Shown in pieces: positions 17,301 to 23,596 of a DNA stretch of 64,000 bases (the stretch's first letter is position 1; each line of letters begins with the position of its first letter). Both the position numbers and the translations under genes were made by a program. Origin of the DNA: Streptomyces sp. TLI_053 (GTDB lineage Bacteria > Actinomycetota > Actinomycetes > Streptomycetales > Streptomycetaceae); NCBI RefSeq assembly GCF_900105395.1, contig NZ_LT629775.1, positions 558,001 to 622,000 on the forward strand, written 5' to 3'. The notes under the pieces were generated by a model, which worked only from the letters and a program-made list of their open reading frames with translations, was not told where the DNA came from and did not search any database.

Positions 17301-19504
17301 TGACCGGCACCCTCGACGCCAACACGACCGTGACCCCGACCAACACCGCCACCGTCACCGGCGGACCCGACCCCGCGACACCCACCCACACAGCGGTTGC
17401 CTCGCCGACCAACTCTCCGACGCCACTGGCCGACCTCACGGTGTCCAAGGTTCTGCTCACCAGCCCCGTCGTGCCGGGTCAGCAGATCCAGTGGCAGGTG
17501 ACCGTCACCAACAACGGACCCTCCCGCGCCCGCGACGTCGTCGTCACCGACACCGTTCCCGCCGGGGTCGACAACGCATCCATGACCGCCGCCGACGGGA
17601 CCAACTGCCCGATCAGCGGCGGGACGGCCACCTGCCCCGCCGTCGAACTCCCGGCCGGCTCCTCCGCGACCTGGACACTCACCGGCACCCTCGACGCCAA
17701 CACGACGGTCACTCCCACCAACTCCGTGACGGTCACCGGCGGGCCCGACCCCGCAACCCCGACGCACACCGCCGTGGCCTCACCGAGCGAAACCCCCGCA
17801 CCGCAGGCCAACCTCGTCGTCGCCAAGATCCTGGTCACCGACCCGGTGGTCCCGGGACAGCAGATCCAGTGGCGCGTCACCGTCACCAACAACGGACCCT
17901 CCCGAGCACGGAACGTCATCGTCACCGACCGCGTACCCACCGGGGTGTCCAACGCTTCGATGACGGCCGACGACAGCACCGCGTGCCCGATCACGAACGG
18001 GACCGCAACCTGCCCCGCCGTGGAGATCCCCGCCGGGGAAACCCGGACCTGGACCCTGACCGGCACCCTCGACGCCAACACGACCGTGACCCCGACCAAC
18101 ACCGCCACCGTCACCGGCGGACCCGACCCCGCGACACCCACCCACACCGCCGTCGCCAGCCCGTCCGTCGAGCCGGTGCAGGAGGCCCGCCTCTCGGTCT
18201 CCAAGGCGCTGCTGACTGATCCGGTCGTGCCCGGGCAGCGGATTCAGTGGCAGGTCTCGGTGACCAACCGGGGCCCCTCGGTGGCCCGTGACGTGCTGGT
18301 CACGGACCGGGTGCCCGCAGGCGTGAACGGCGCCTCGATGGCGGCGGACGACGGCACCGCCTGCGCGATCTCCGGCGGCACCGCCGTCTGCCCGCCCGTC
18401 GGGATCCCGGTCGGGGCGACCCGGACCTGGACCCTGACCGGCACCTTGGCCCCGGACGCCACGGTCACGCCCACCAACACCGTGACGGTCACCGGCGGCC
18501 CCGACCCGGCTACGCCGACGCACACGGCGGTCGCCTCGCCCTCGGGGTCGCCGTCGGCACAGGCGCGGCTGAGCGTCGCCAAGGTGCTGCTCACCGATCC
18601 GGTCGTCGCCGGGCAGCGGATCCGGTGGCGGGTCACCGTCACCAACCACGGGCCTTCGCGGGCGCGGAACGTCGTGGTCACCGACCGGGTGCCCGCCGGG
18701 GTGCACGACGCCTCGATGGCGGCGGACGACGGCGCCGCCTGCCCGGTCGCGGACGGGACGGCGACCTGCCCCGCCGTGGAGATCCCGGTCGGCGGCACGG
18801 TGGGCTGGACGCTCACCGGCACGCTGGACGCGGATGTCACGGCCGTCCCGGTCAACACGGTGGTGGTGACCGGCGGGCCCGACCCGGACGCGACCGAACG
18901 CACCGCGGTGGCCACCCCGACCGTGCCGATCACCGTGCGGCACGACCTGCTGCTGACCAAGCACGCGACGCCGGCGGCCCCGAAGCCCGGTGACCGGGTC
19001 ACGTACACCGTCACCGCCACCAACCGGGCCAGTGGCACGTACTTCGGCGCCGTCGTCACCGACGACCTCTCCGGGGTCCTGGACGGAGCGGTCTACGGTC
19101 TGGACGCCGGCGCCGACACCGGGCGGACGGCCTACGCGGCGCCCCGGCTGACGTGGACGCTGGACCTGCGCCCCGGAGCGACGGCGACGCTCAGCTACAC
19201 CGTCACCGTGAAGCCCGGGGCGGGTGGCGCGACGCTCGTCAACCGGCTCTCGGCCGACGGGTCCAACTGCTCCACCGCCGACGGGAACGGCGCCGGAGCG
19301 CGGCGGGCGGCGGCGGTGGGCACGGGCGGCGACTGCTCGACCACCACCACGGTCCGCAGGCCGCCGAGCCCGAGCCCCAGTCCGACGACCCGGCCGCCGC
19401 TGCCTCCGACCGGCAGCGGCAGCCCGAAGCCCGCGCTGCTGGTCACCGTTCTGCTCCTCGCCCTCGGCGGCCTGCTGGTGGCGGCGCGGCGCTCGCGGCG
19501 CTGA
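8357..19504 (+). CDS. Giant LPPTG-anchored surface protein with 26 DUF11-like modules
   Basis: The gene is 3715 codons without a break. Residues 1-40 are a signal peptide (RRFRTATRG-type basic start, hydrophobic VLALLCLVPQGGLALAAAP). Residues about 78-350 form a glycine-rich head. Two diverged DUF11/TIGR01451-type domains follow at about 354 and 485, then 23 near-identical modules from residue 618 to about 3525, then a last diverged module (about 3526-3640). The end is LPPTG (3682-3686), a hydrophobic segment and RRSRR, a sortase sorting signal. Each module has SK-LLTNPVVPG, VTNNGPSRARNVVVTD, a Cys pair, and TNTATVTGGPDP, joined by Pro/Thr linkers. It should be a long cell-wall-attached stalk; adhesion or aerial-hypha surface roles are inference. 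The ATG at 8357 follows GAGAGGAGA. No sortase gene is in the window. Confidence 0.92.
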   Translation: MAPVRSLLGGRFRTATRGVLALLCLVPQGGLALAAAPPAHGPQGLPREQRAQVACTPTGSFTNCARVTYSGADQTFTVPAGVTAVYARVFGAGGAGSPRDYYTGQYGGGGGGYTTGTLAVTPGQSLTLTVGQGGRLNSTASTYGGGGGGGQGFSVSGGAGATGGSGGGMSAVWNGAYGSNPLVIAGGGGGSSPGADATTPAAGGGGGSNGGQDNQPAASGRGGTQTAGGAAATQTACAAATAGSQYQGGRGAPFPQNEGGGGGGGGYYGGGGGACQRGGTLDANGMGGGGSGYNRGTGVTNTQTSNGTNSNGNGVGGTSGGRGDAQYTSGIGDGGGYSNGGNGEIVLEWVTQVGLSVKKTASPATYVPGQRLTYTFVVSNAGPAPAVNAAVRDALPSALSGFTWTCASGGTGSSCGAASGTGNLDTTATIAANSSVTYTVTGTVPSSTTGTLSNTATVTRPAASTDPNCGPTCSSTVDTPGRPTTGLSVTKTPDKNPYVPGQPLTYTIVVKNDGPSDAPGTSVRDTLPTTIRNFSWTCTAAGGGSCGTPASGTGDINTTVDLPAGAQVTYRLTGTVPADATGSLDNRATVTPPGGVTDPNCSPSCTSTANPVPPGNQANLVVSKTLLTNPVVPGQQIRWQVKVTNNGPSRARNVVVTDQVPAGVTAASMAYDQDGTACPITGGTANCPAVEIPVNGTASWTLTGTLDPNATTTPTNTALVTGGPDPSAATRTAVASPTASPSPQAGLTISKTLLTNPVVPGGQIQWRVTVTNNGPSRARNVVVTDQVPAGVTGATMRQGVDGANCPISGGVATCPAVEIPVGSSQTWTLTGTLDPNTTVTPTNTAVVTGGPDPGATARTAVASPTASPSPQANLTVSKSLLTSPVVPGQPVQWRVTVTNNGPSRARNVVVTDQVPTGVTGATMTADTGAANCPITGGVATCPAVEIPAGSSLSWTLTGTLDANATTTPANTVTVTGGPDPSASSRTAVASPTAGPSPQANLTVSKSLVTNPVVPGQRIEWRVNVFNAGPSRARNVVVTDTVPAGVDNPVMTAPNGTACPITGGVATCPAVEIPAGQALNWTLTGTLDPNATTTPTNTATVTGGPDPTASTHTAVASPTTSPSPQADLTVSKVLLSNPVVPGQQIQWRVTVTNNGPSRARNVVVTDQVPTGVTGATMTADTGGTNCPITGGIATCPAVELPAGSSLSWTLTGTLDANATTTPANTVTVTGGPDPATPTHTAVASPSGSPSPQANLTVSKVLLTDPVVPGQQIQWRVTVTNNGPSRARNVVVTDQVPTGVTGATMTADTGAANCPITGGVATCPAVEIPAGSSQTWTLTGTLASDATSTPVNSVTVTGGPDPSASTRTAVASPTTSPSPQADLTVSKVLLTNPVVPGQQIQWRVTVTNNGPSRARNVVVTDQVPGGVTGATMTADTSGTNCPITGGIATCPADEIPAGSSLSWTLTGTLDANATATPANTVTVTGGPDPATPTHTAVASPTNTPMPQANLTASKVLLTNPVVPGQQIQWRVTVTNNGPSRARNVVVTDQVPTGVTGATMTADTGGANCPISSGIATCPAVEIPAGSSLSWTLTGTLAQDATVTPTNTAIVTGGPDPATPTHTAVATPTNTPTPQANLTVSKALLTNPVVPGQQIQWRVTVTNNGPSRARNVVVTDQVPAGVGNASMAAADGTPCPITGGTATCPAVEIPAGSSLSWTLTGTLAQDATVTPTNTAIVTGGPDPATPTHTAVATPTNTPAPQANLTVSKALLTNPVVPGQQIQWRVTVTNNGPSRARNVVVTDQVPAGVSGASMKADADNTPCPINNGTATCPAVEIPVGQTATWTLTGTLAQDATVTPTNTATVTGGPDPATPTHTAVASPTNTPTPQANLVVSKALLTNPVVPGQQIQWRVSVTNNGPSRARDVVVNDQVPAGVDNASMKADADGVNCPINGGAATCPAVEIPVGQTLTWTLTGTLAQDATVTPTNTVVVTGGPDPATPTHTAIATPTNTPTPQANLTVSKALLTNPVVPGQQIQWRVTVTNNGPSRARDVVVTDTVPTSVTGASMKADADNTPCPINNGTATCPTVEIPVGQTATWTLTGTLDTNATTTPANTATVTGGPDPATPTHTAVATPTNTPAPQANLTVSKVLLTNPVVPGQQIQWQVSVTNNGPSRARDVVVTDTVPAGVNNPAMTAADGTNCPISNGTATCPAVEIPVGQTLTWTLTGTLAQDATVTPTNTAIVTGGPDPATPTHTAVATPTNTPTAQANLTVSKVLLTNPVVPGQQIQWQVTVTNNGPSRARNVVVTDTVPAGVGGPSMTAANGSVCPITDGTAVCPAVDLEVGQTVSYTLSGTLMQDATVTPTNTAVVTGGPDPATPTHTAVASPTDSPSPLARLTVAKALVTDPVVPGEVVQWRVTVTNNGPSKARNVVITDRIPAGVSDAVLQSDADASACPITDGAAVCPAIELEVGQTASYTLTATLAPDATVTPTNTVVVTGGPDPATPTRTAVASPTDSPVPQANLSIAKALLTNPVVPGERIEWRVTVTNRGPSRARNVVVTDQVPTGVTDPAMTADDGTNCPISGGAATCPAVEIPAGGSVSYTVGGTLDPTATGTPVNVAVVTGGPDPTATAHTATAHASETVEPRANLTVSKALLTDPVVPGESIAWRISVTNNGPSLARDVVVSDRIPAGVVGASLSPDATGAACPVTDGTAVCPPVEVPVGGTVTYTLSGTLAQDATVTPTNTVTVTGGPDPATPTHTAVASPTNTPTPQAKLTVSKVLVTDPVVPGRTVQWRVTVVNDGPSRARNVVVSDRVPDGVSGASMVSDEDGTVCPVASGTATCPAIDLEVGETASYTLSGTLAQDATVTPTNTVTVTGGPDPATPTHTAIASPSETPAPQANLVVAKILVTDPVVPGQQIQWRVTVTNNGPSRARNVVVTDRVPTGVSNASMTADDGTACPITNGTATCPAVEIPAGETRTWTLTGTLDANTTVTPTNTATVTGGPDPATPTHTAVASPTNSPTPLADLTVSKVLLTSPVVPGQQIQWQVTVTNNGPSRARDVVVTDTVPAGVDNASMTAADGTNCPISGGTATCPAVELPAGSSATWTLTGTLDANTTVTPTNSVTVTGGPDPATPTHTAVASPSETPAPQANLVVAKILVTDPVVPGQQIQWRVTVTNNGPSRARNVIVTDRVPTGVSNASMTADDSTACPITNGTATCPAVEIPAGETRTWTLTGTLDANTTVTPTNTATVTGGPDPATPTHTAVASPSVEPVQEARLSVSKALLTDPVVPGQRIQWQVSVTNRGPSVARDVLVTDRVPAGVNGASMAADDGTACAISGGTAVCPPVGIPVGATRTWTLTGTLAPDATVTPTNTVTVTGGPDPATPTHTAVASPSGSPSAQARLSVAKVLLTDPVVAGQRIRWRVTVTNHGPSRARNVVVTDRVPAGVHDASMAADDGAACPVADGTATCPAVEIPVGGTVGWTLTGTLDADVTAVPVNTVVVTGGPDPDATERTAVATPTVPITVRHDLLLTKHATPAAPKPGDRVTYTVTATNRASGTYFGAVVTDDLSGVLDGAVYGLDAGADTGRTAYAAPRLTWTLDLRPGATATLSYTVTVKPGAGGATLVNRLSADGSNCSTADGNGAGARRAAAVGTGGDCSTTTTVRRPPSPSPSPTTRPPLPPTGSGSPKPALLVTVLLLALGGLLVAARRSRR
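10208..18930 (+). repeat. Array of 23 in-frame 378/381-bp repeats inside the giant gene
   Basis: Units begin at gcc/gcg codons for A-N-L or A-D-L: 10208, then about every 378-381 bases, the last at 18563. Units 5-14 are the most homogenised at DNA level. Units 15-18 and 22-23 are more diverged, and a pair of nearly identical units lies at 17051 and 17807. Length changes are whole codons, so selection has kept the frame. Confidence 0.93.
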
Positions 19505-19516
19505 CGTCCGCCTCGC

Positions 19517-19553
19517 GCCGCCGGGCGGTCGGCTCTGCCGTCCGCCCGGCGGC
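19517..19553 (+). terminator. Hairpin terminator after the giant gene
   Basis: Twelve-base arms GCCGCCGGGCGG (19517-19528) and CCGCCCGGCGGC (19542-19553) around a 13-base loop, 12 bases after the stop codon. Convergent with the TetR gene at 19623, so it may serve both. Confidence 0.75.
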
Positions 19554-19622
19554 GGGTCGGTACGGTGCGGCCCGGCGGCGGGTCGGCGCGGTGTCGCCCG
19601 GCGGCGGCTCGCGTCCGGGCCC

Positions 19623-20246
19623 TCAGCCCGGACCGACGGCCCGGGCCGTGGCGAAGATCCGGGCGCAGCGTCCCGCCATGGCCTCGGGGCTCTGGTCGGG
19701 GTGTTCGATCCACCAGCGGACCAGGGTGGTGCACAGGCCGCGCCAGGCGTACTTGAGGGCGTCGGCGTCGAGGGGGTCGTCGGATCCGGTGCTGTGCAGG
19801 AGGTCGGCGGTGCCGGTGGCGGCGAGTTCGTCGATGGCGTCGCGGTAGTGGGCGGCGCGGTGGGCGGCCTCGCTGCCGGTCGGCAGTGAGGGGTCGTAGA
19901 GGACGAACCATGCCTCGCGCTGCCCGTCGAGGGCGTCGAAGAGGGCACGCAGCACCCGCAGGGGTGTGGGGGGCGCGCCGTTGTCGTGATCGGCCATGGC
20001 GGTCCGGACGGCTGTCAGCAGCCGGTCGCCGACCGGTTCGAGGCAGCCGAGGAAGAGGTCCTGCTTGCTGCCGAAGTACTGGTGCAGCAGGGGTTTGGTG
20101 ACGCCCACCCGGGCGGCGACGGTGGCCATGGTGGTGGCCTCGTAGCCGCGGCGGCCGAACTCCTCGGTGGCCGCGGCGAGAACCTGTCGTTCGCGCTCGG
20201 CCCTGGGCATGCCCTTGGTGCCGGCCCTGGTGGGAAGCATTGTCAT
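19623..20246 (-). CDS. TetR/AcrR-family regulator
   Basis: A 207-residue regulator with an N-terminal TetR DNA-binding domain: ERQVLAAATEEFGRRGYEATTMATVAARVGVTKPLLHQYFGSKQDLF (residues about 19-66). The C-terminal ligand domain is not recognisable to a substrate. Two possible starts lie two codons apart (ATG at 20246 and 20240); neither has a strong ribosome binding site. It is divergent from the FAD-linked oxidase at 20313 with 66 bases between, and that space holds two 14-bp inverted repeats that are very likely its operators. It probably represses itself and the oxidase. Confidence 0.9.
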   Translation of the reverse strand: MTMLPTRAGTKGMPRAERERQVLAAATEEFGRRGYEATTMATVAARVGVTKPLLHQYFGSKQDLFLGCLEPVGDRLLTAVRTAMADHDNGAPPTPLRVLRALFDALDGQREAWFVLYDPSLPTGSEAAHRAAHYRDAIDELAATGTADLLHSTGSDDPLDADALKYAWRGLCTTLVRWWIEHPDQSPEAMAGRCARIFATARAVGPG

Positions 20247-20256
20247 AGAACTGATC

Positions 20257-20285
20257 TTACCTTAGGGTAATTTACTCACCAGTAA
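20257..20285. promoter_or_regulatory. Double TetR operator between 19623 and 20313 genes
   Basis: Two inverted repeats of the form TTACY-N4-RGTAA stand side by side: TTACC-TTAG-GGTAA (20257-20270) and TTACT-CACC-AGTAA (20272-20285), start to start 15 bp. They fill the short divergent spacer. Confidence 0.75.
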
Positions 20286-20312
20286 GTTCATCGGATCCCC
20301 CGGAGCCGCCTC

Positions 20313-21908
20313 ATGACGCCCGCCGCCGAGACCGCCCCCCGCCTCCGGTCCTGGTGGGGCTGGGGCTATCAGGACGCGCAGCCCGACGACGCCGAGTGCC
20401 TCGCGCTGGGCGCCCTGCTGCCGGGCACTTTGGCCCGCCCGCTGCCGGTCCCCCGGATCGCCGACCTCGCCGTCGGCCGACCGGCCGTGACGCCACCGCC
20501 CTCCCTGGCGCGTCTCGTCAGCGGCGACCCCGGCGACCGGGCCGCCCACGCCATGGGCAAGGCCTACCGCGACGTCGCCCGGGCCCTCCGCGGCCGCCCG
20601 GGCCGGATACCGGACCTGGTCGCCCGTCCGACCGGCGACCGGGAGGTGGCCGACCTGCTCGACTGGGCCGGGGCGCACGGGGTGGCCGTCGTCCCGTTCG
20701 GCGGCGGGTCCTCGGTGGTCGGCGGGGTGGAGTACCGGGGCGACGCCCACCGCGCCGTGCTGTCGCTCGATCTGACCTCGATGGACCGGGTCCTGGAGGT
20801 CGACCTGACCGGCCGCTCCGCCCGCATCCAGGCCGGGGCCCTCGGCCCCGTGCTGGAGGACCAGCTGCGACCCCACGGGCTGACTCTGCGTCACTTCCCG
20901 CAGAGCTTCGAGTTCTCCACCCTCGGTGGCTGGCTGGCGACCCGCGCCGGTGGGCATTACGCCACCGGACGCACCCGGATCGACGACTTCGCGCAGTCGC
21001 TGCGCGTGGTCACCCCCGCCGGGACCAGCAGTTCCTGGCGACTGCCTTCCTCCGGCGCCGGCCCCTCGCCCGACCGGCTGTTCCTCGGGTCCGAGGGCAC
21101 CCTCGGCGTGATCACCGAGGCCTGGATGCGGGTGCAGGAACGCCCCCGCCACAAGGCTTCGGCCGCACTGTCCTTCACCGACTTCGGGCGCGCGCTGGAC
21201 GCCGTGCGCGCCGTCGCGCAGACCGACCTCGGCCCGGCCAACTGCCGCCTGCTGGACCCCGGCGAGGCCCTGTTCTCCGGCGCGTCGAAGGACGGATCGA
21301 GCATCCTGGTCCTGGGCTTCGAATCGGCCACCGGGCCCGTCGGCGACCGGCTCGCCGCCGCCGTCGGCCTGGCCCGCGACCACGGCGGACGGGTCGGGGC
21401 GGACACCGCGGACGGCGGCGCGGGCGGCGGCGCCGTGGGTGCCTGGCGTTCGGCGTTCCTGCGGATGCCCTATCTCCGTGACGGGCTGGCCCGGATGGGC
21501 GCCGTCGTGGAGACCTTCGAGACCGCCGCCACCTGGGACCGGATCCCGGCCCTGGTCGAAGCCGTGCGCGCCGAGGTCGGAGCCGCCGCCCGTGCGGCCA
21601 CCGGGCGGGAGGCAACCGTCAACTGCCGTCTCACCCACGTCTACCCGGACGGCGCCGCGCCCTACTTCACCGTCGCCGTGGCCGGACGCCCCGGCGACGA
21701 GGTCGCCGTCTGGGACGACGTCAAGGCCGTCGCCACCGACGTCCTGCACCGCCACCGCGCCACGGTCACCCACCACCACGCCGTCGGCCGCGACCACCGA
21801 CCCGGCTACGACCGCCAGCGTCCGGAGCCGTTCGCCCTGGCCCTGCGCGCCGTCAAGGACGCCCTCGACCCGCACGGCATCCTCAACCCCGGTGTGCTGC
21901 TGGACTGA
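20313..21908 (+). CDS. FAD-linked oxidase, alkylglycerone-phosphate synthase-like
   Basis: This 531-residue flavoenzyme is of the PCMH/FAD_binding_4 type. The FAD loop is VVPFGGGSSVVGGV (near residue 130), followed by the family stretch RHFPQSFEFSTLGGWLATRAGGHYATGRTRIDDF, GSEGTLGVITEAWM, and the C-terminal HHHAVGRDHRPGYDRQRP close to the AGPS active-site His run. Eukaryotic AGPS swaps an acyl for an alkyl chain on DHAP in ether-lipid synthesis; bacterial relatives have mostly unproven substrates. It has no peroxisomal or membrane signal. Likely repressed by the divergent TetR protein through the operators at 20257-20285. Confidence 0.85.
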   Translation: MTPAAETAPRLRSWWGWGYQDAQPDDAECLALGALLPGTLARPLPVPRIADLAVGRPAVTPPPSLARLVSGDPGDRAAHAMGKAYRDVARALRGRPGRIPDLVARPTGDREVADLLDWAGAHGVAVVPFGGGSSVVGGVEYRGDAHRAVLSLDLTSMDRVLEVDLTGRSARIQAGALGPVLEDQLRPHGLTLRHFPQSFEFSTLGGWLATRAGGHYATGRTRIDDFAQSLRVVTPAGTSSSWRLPSSGAGPSPDRLFLGSEGTLGVITEAWMRVQERPRHKASAALSFTDFGRALDAVRAVAQTDLGPANCRLLDPGEALFSGASKDGSSILVLGFESATGPVGDRLAAAVGLARDHGGRVGADTADGGAGGGAVGAWRSAFLRMPYLRDGLARMGAVVETFETAATWDRIPALVEAVRAEVGAAARAATGREATVNCRLTHVYPDGAAPYFTVAVAGRPGDEVAVWDDVKAVATDVLHRHRATVTHHHAVGRDHRPGYDRQRPEPFALALRAVKDALDPHGILNPGVLLD

Positions 21909-22095
21909 CGGGTGCCACCGGGGCGAACGGCCCCGGCCGGGACGATCACGAGAACCGAACCGCCCCCGGCCGCGCCAGGTTCGGGGTTTCCACCAGTTCG
22001 CCGACCCGGCGGACGGGAGGAAGACTTCCCGCCAAGGGGCGCGGCCGGTTCGACGGCCGCCGTCATGGACCGGAACAGATGGGGGGACCGCCACG

Positions 22096-22836
22096 ATGAG
22101 CGGTCAGCTGTACGACGGGATCGGCGAGGCGTTCGAGGGCTTCAAGACCCTTCCGCTCACCCGTTACGGGGAGGTGCCCGGCTTCCTCGGCCTGGTCGGC
22201 GACGTCGAGGGCCGGTCGGTCCTCGACCTCGCCTCCGGAACCGGCTTCTACAGCCGGGAGTTCAAGCGCCGCGGCGCCTCCCGTGTCCTCGGTGTCGACA
22301 TCTCCGCCGCGATGGTCGACGCGGCACGGGCACGGGAGGACGAGGAACCGCTCGGCGTGCGCTACGAGCTCGGCGACGTGGCCGAACTGCGCGCGTTCGA
22401 GGAGCCCTTCGACATCGCGGTCGCCGTCCAGTTGTTCAACTACGCCGACGGCGTCGCCACCATCGAGCGGATGTGTCGCAACATCCACCGGAGCATGGCG
22501 GCCGGGGCGGAGTTCTTCGCCTTCGGGCAGCACCCGGACTTCCGCTTCGACGGACCGTCGCTCGCCAAGTACGGCTTCCTCTGCGAATCGCTGGGCGAGG
22601 ACACCGAGATCGGGCCCCGGGTGCGGATCACCGCGCTGCTCGACCCGCCGATCTCCTTCGTCGCGAACCCGCCCGGCCGCGAGGTCTACGAGCGGAGCCT
22701 GCGGGCGGCCGGGTTCACCGGGATCACCTGGGTGCCGCTGGAGATCTCGGCGGCCGGCGTGCGGGAGTACGGCGAGGAGTTCTGGGACGACTACGCCGCC
22801 AATCCCCCGCTGACGATGCTGCGCTGCCGCGCCTGA
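22096..22836 (+). CDS. Class I SAM-dependent methyltransferase
   Basis: A 246-residue protein with the Rossmann methyltransferase core: motif I VLDLASGTGFYSREFKRRG, then VLGVDISAAMVDAARARE (acidic end of strand 2), YELGDVAEL, and AVAVQLFNYA. The N-terminal YDGIGEAFEGFKTLPLTRYGEVP resembles ToxA-like small-molecule methyltransferases. The substrate is unknown; the large C-terminal lid (FVANPPGREVYERSLRAAGF) is typical of that group. The ATG at 22096 follows a G-rich run at 22081-22086. It stands alone, 187 bases after the oxidase, and is followed by a hairpin. Confidence 0.87.
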   Translation: MSGQLYDGIGEAFEGFKTLPLTRYGEVPGFLGLVGDVEGRSVLDLASGTGFYSREFKRRGASRVLGVDISAAMVDAARAREDEEPLGVRYELGDVAELRAFEEPFDIAVAVQLFNYADGVATIERMCRNIHRSMAAGAEFFAFGQHPDFRFDGPSLAKYGFLCESLGEDTEIGPRVRITALLDPPISFVANPPGREVYERSLRAAGFTGITWVPLEISAAGVREYGEEFWDDYAANPPLTMLRCRA

Positions 22837-22860
22837 CCCCACGCGGACCGCAGGGCCCAC

Positions 22861-22892
22861 CCCGGTCACCTCCCGGCCGGCGGGTGACCGGG
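22861..22892 (+). terminator. Hairpin terminator after methyltransferase
   Basis: Arms CCCGGTCACC (22861-22870) and GGTGACCGGG (22883-22892) around a 12-base loop, 24 bases after the stop. Confidence 0.6.
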
Positions 22893-23030
22893 CGGGGGCC
22901 CGGTGGGGACCGGGCGGGGACCGGGGAGTCGCGCCGGACCGACAGAGATGCGACCCGGGCCCGTTGCGGCGATGCTGAGAAGGTGGGCCCGCCTCGCGAT
23001 GCCCACCAACTCCACGACGCCCGGCGCCCC

Positions 23031-23102
23031 CCTCGACACCCGGCGCCCCCTCGACACCCGACACCTCCCCGGCATCCGGCCCTTCCTCGACATCCGGCAT
23101 TT
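23031..23102. repeat. Four 18-bp degenerate tandem repeats before a small gene
   Basis: Units at 23031, 23049, 23067 and 23085 share the pattern CCTCGACAYCCGGC plus four variable bases; a weaker fifth copy precedes them. They end 26 bases before the GTG of the next gene, so they lie in its leader region. Confidence 0.75.
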
Positions 23103-23128
23103 CCTCCACCTCACGAGAGGACGCTCCC

Positions 23129-23563
23129 GTGTCCGACGAACTCGATCTGAGGACGGACAAGTCGTGCAGCGGCTCCCGCAGCCTGCCGATCAACGAGTCG
23201 TTCACCGCCTCCACGACGGCGACCCTGTTCTCGCCGGCGTTCCGCGCTTCCGCCGGCACCACGATCAACATCCAACTGGTGGCGGAGCTCGACGATCCCA
23301 ACGGAATCCCCGGCAACGGCTCGGTGGGCGTCAGCGTGCACCAGTGCTGCGACGTGTCGGACTCCCAGATCACCGCACAGCAGACGGTCGGCAGGATCGG
23401 ACCGGCGGGATCGCCCGAGGTCACACCCCTGACCGTGACCCTCCGCGACGCCTGCACCCTCTCCACCCATCCGGACGGCGACGACACCCAGTTCGTCTAC
23501 TACCTCCGCCTGCGGATCAGCGACAGCTTCGACCGGGTCAAACTGTCCTACTCGATCAACTGA
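23129..23563 (+). CDS. Hypothetical small protein (144 residues)
   Basis: I do not recognise this protein. It is rich in Ser, Thr, Asp and beta-branched residues and looks all-beta (INIQLVAEL, SVGVSVHQCC, TPLTVTLRDAC, VYYLRLRISDSF, KLSYSIN). It has four Cys, two adjacent (HQCCD), but no signal peptide, so it is probably cytoplasmic or exported by another route. The GTG at 23129 is preceded by GAGAGG at 23114-23120, a good site. Its Ala/Arg content is far lower than its neighbours, which supports a real protein. The leader region carries the 18-bp repeats. It is convergent with the DUF1348 gene. Confidence 0.7.
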   Translation: MSDELDLRTDKSCSGSRSLPINESFTASTTATLFSPAFRASAGTTINIQLVAELDDPNGIPGNGSVGVSVHQCCDVSDSQITAQQTVGRIGPAGSPEVTPLTVTLRDACTLSTHPDGDDTQFVYYLRLRISDSFDRVKLSYSIN

Positions 23564-23596
23564 AGCGCCCGGGAACCGCGGGCTCCGGACCCGGGG

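Noticed and set aside
10208..18930. CRISPR-like regular repeats
   Set aside because: The period is about 380 bp, units are coding and in frame, and there are no unique spacers or cas genes.
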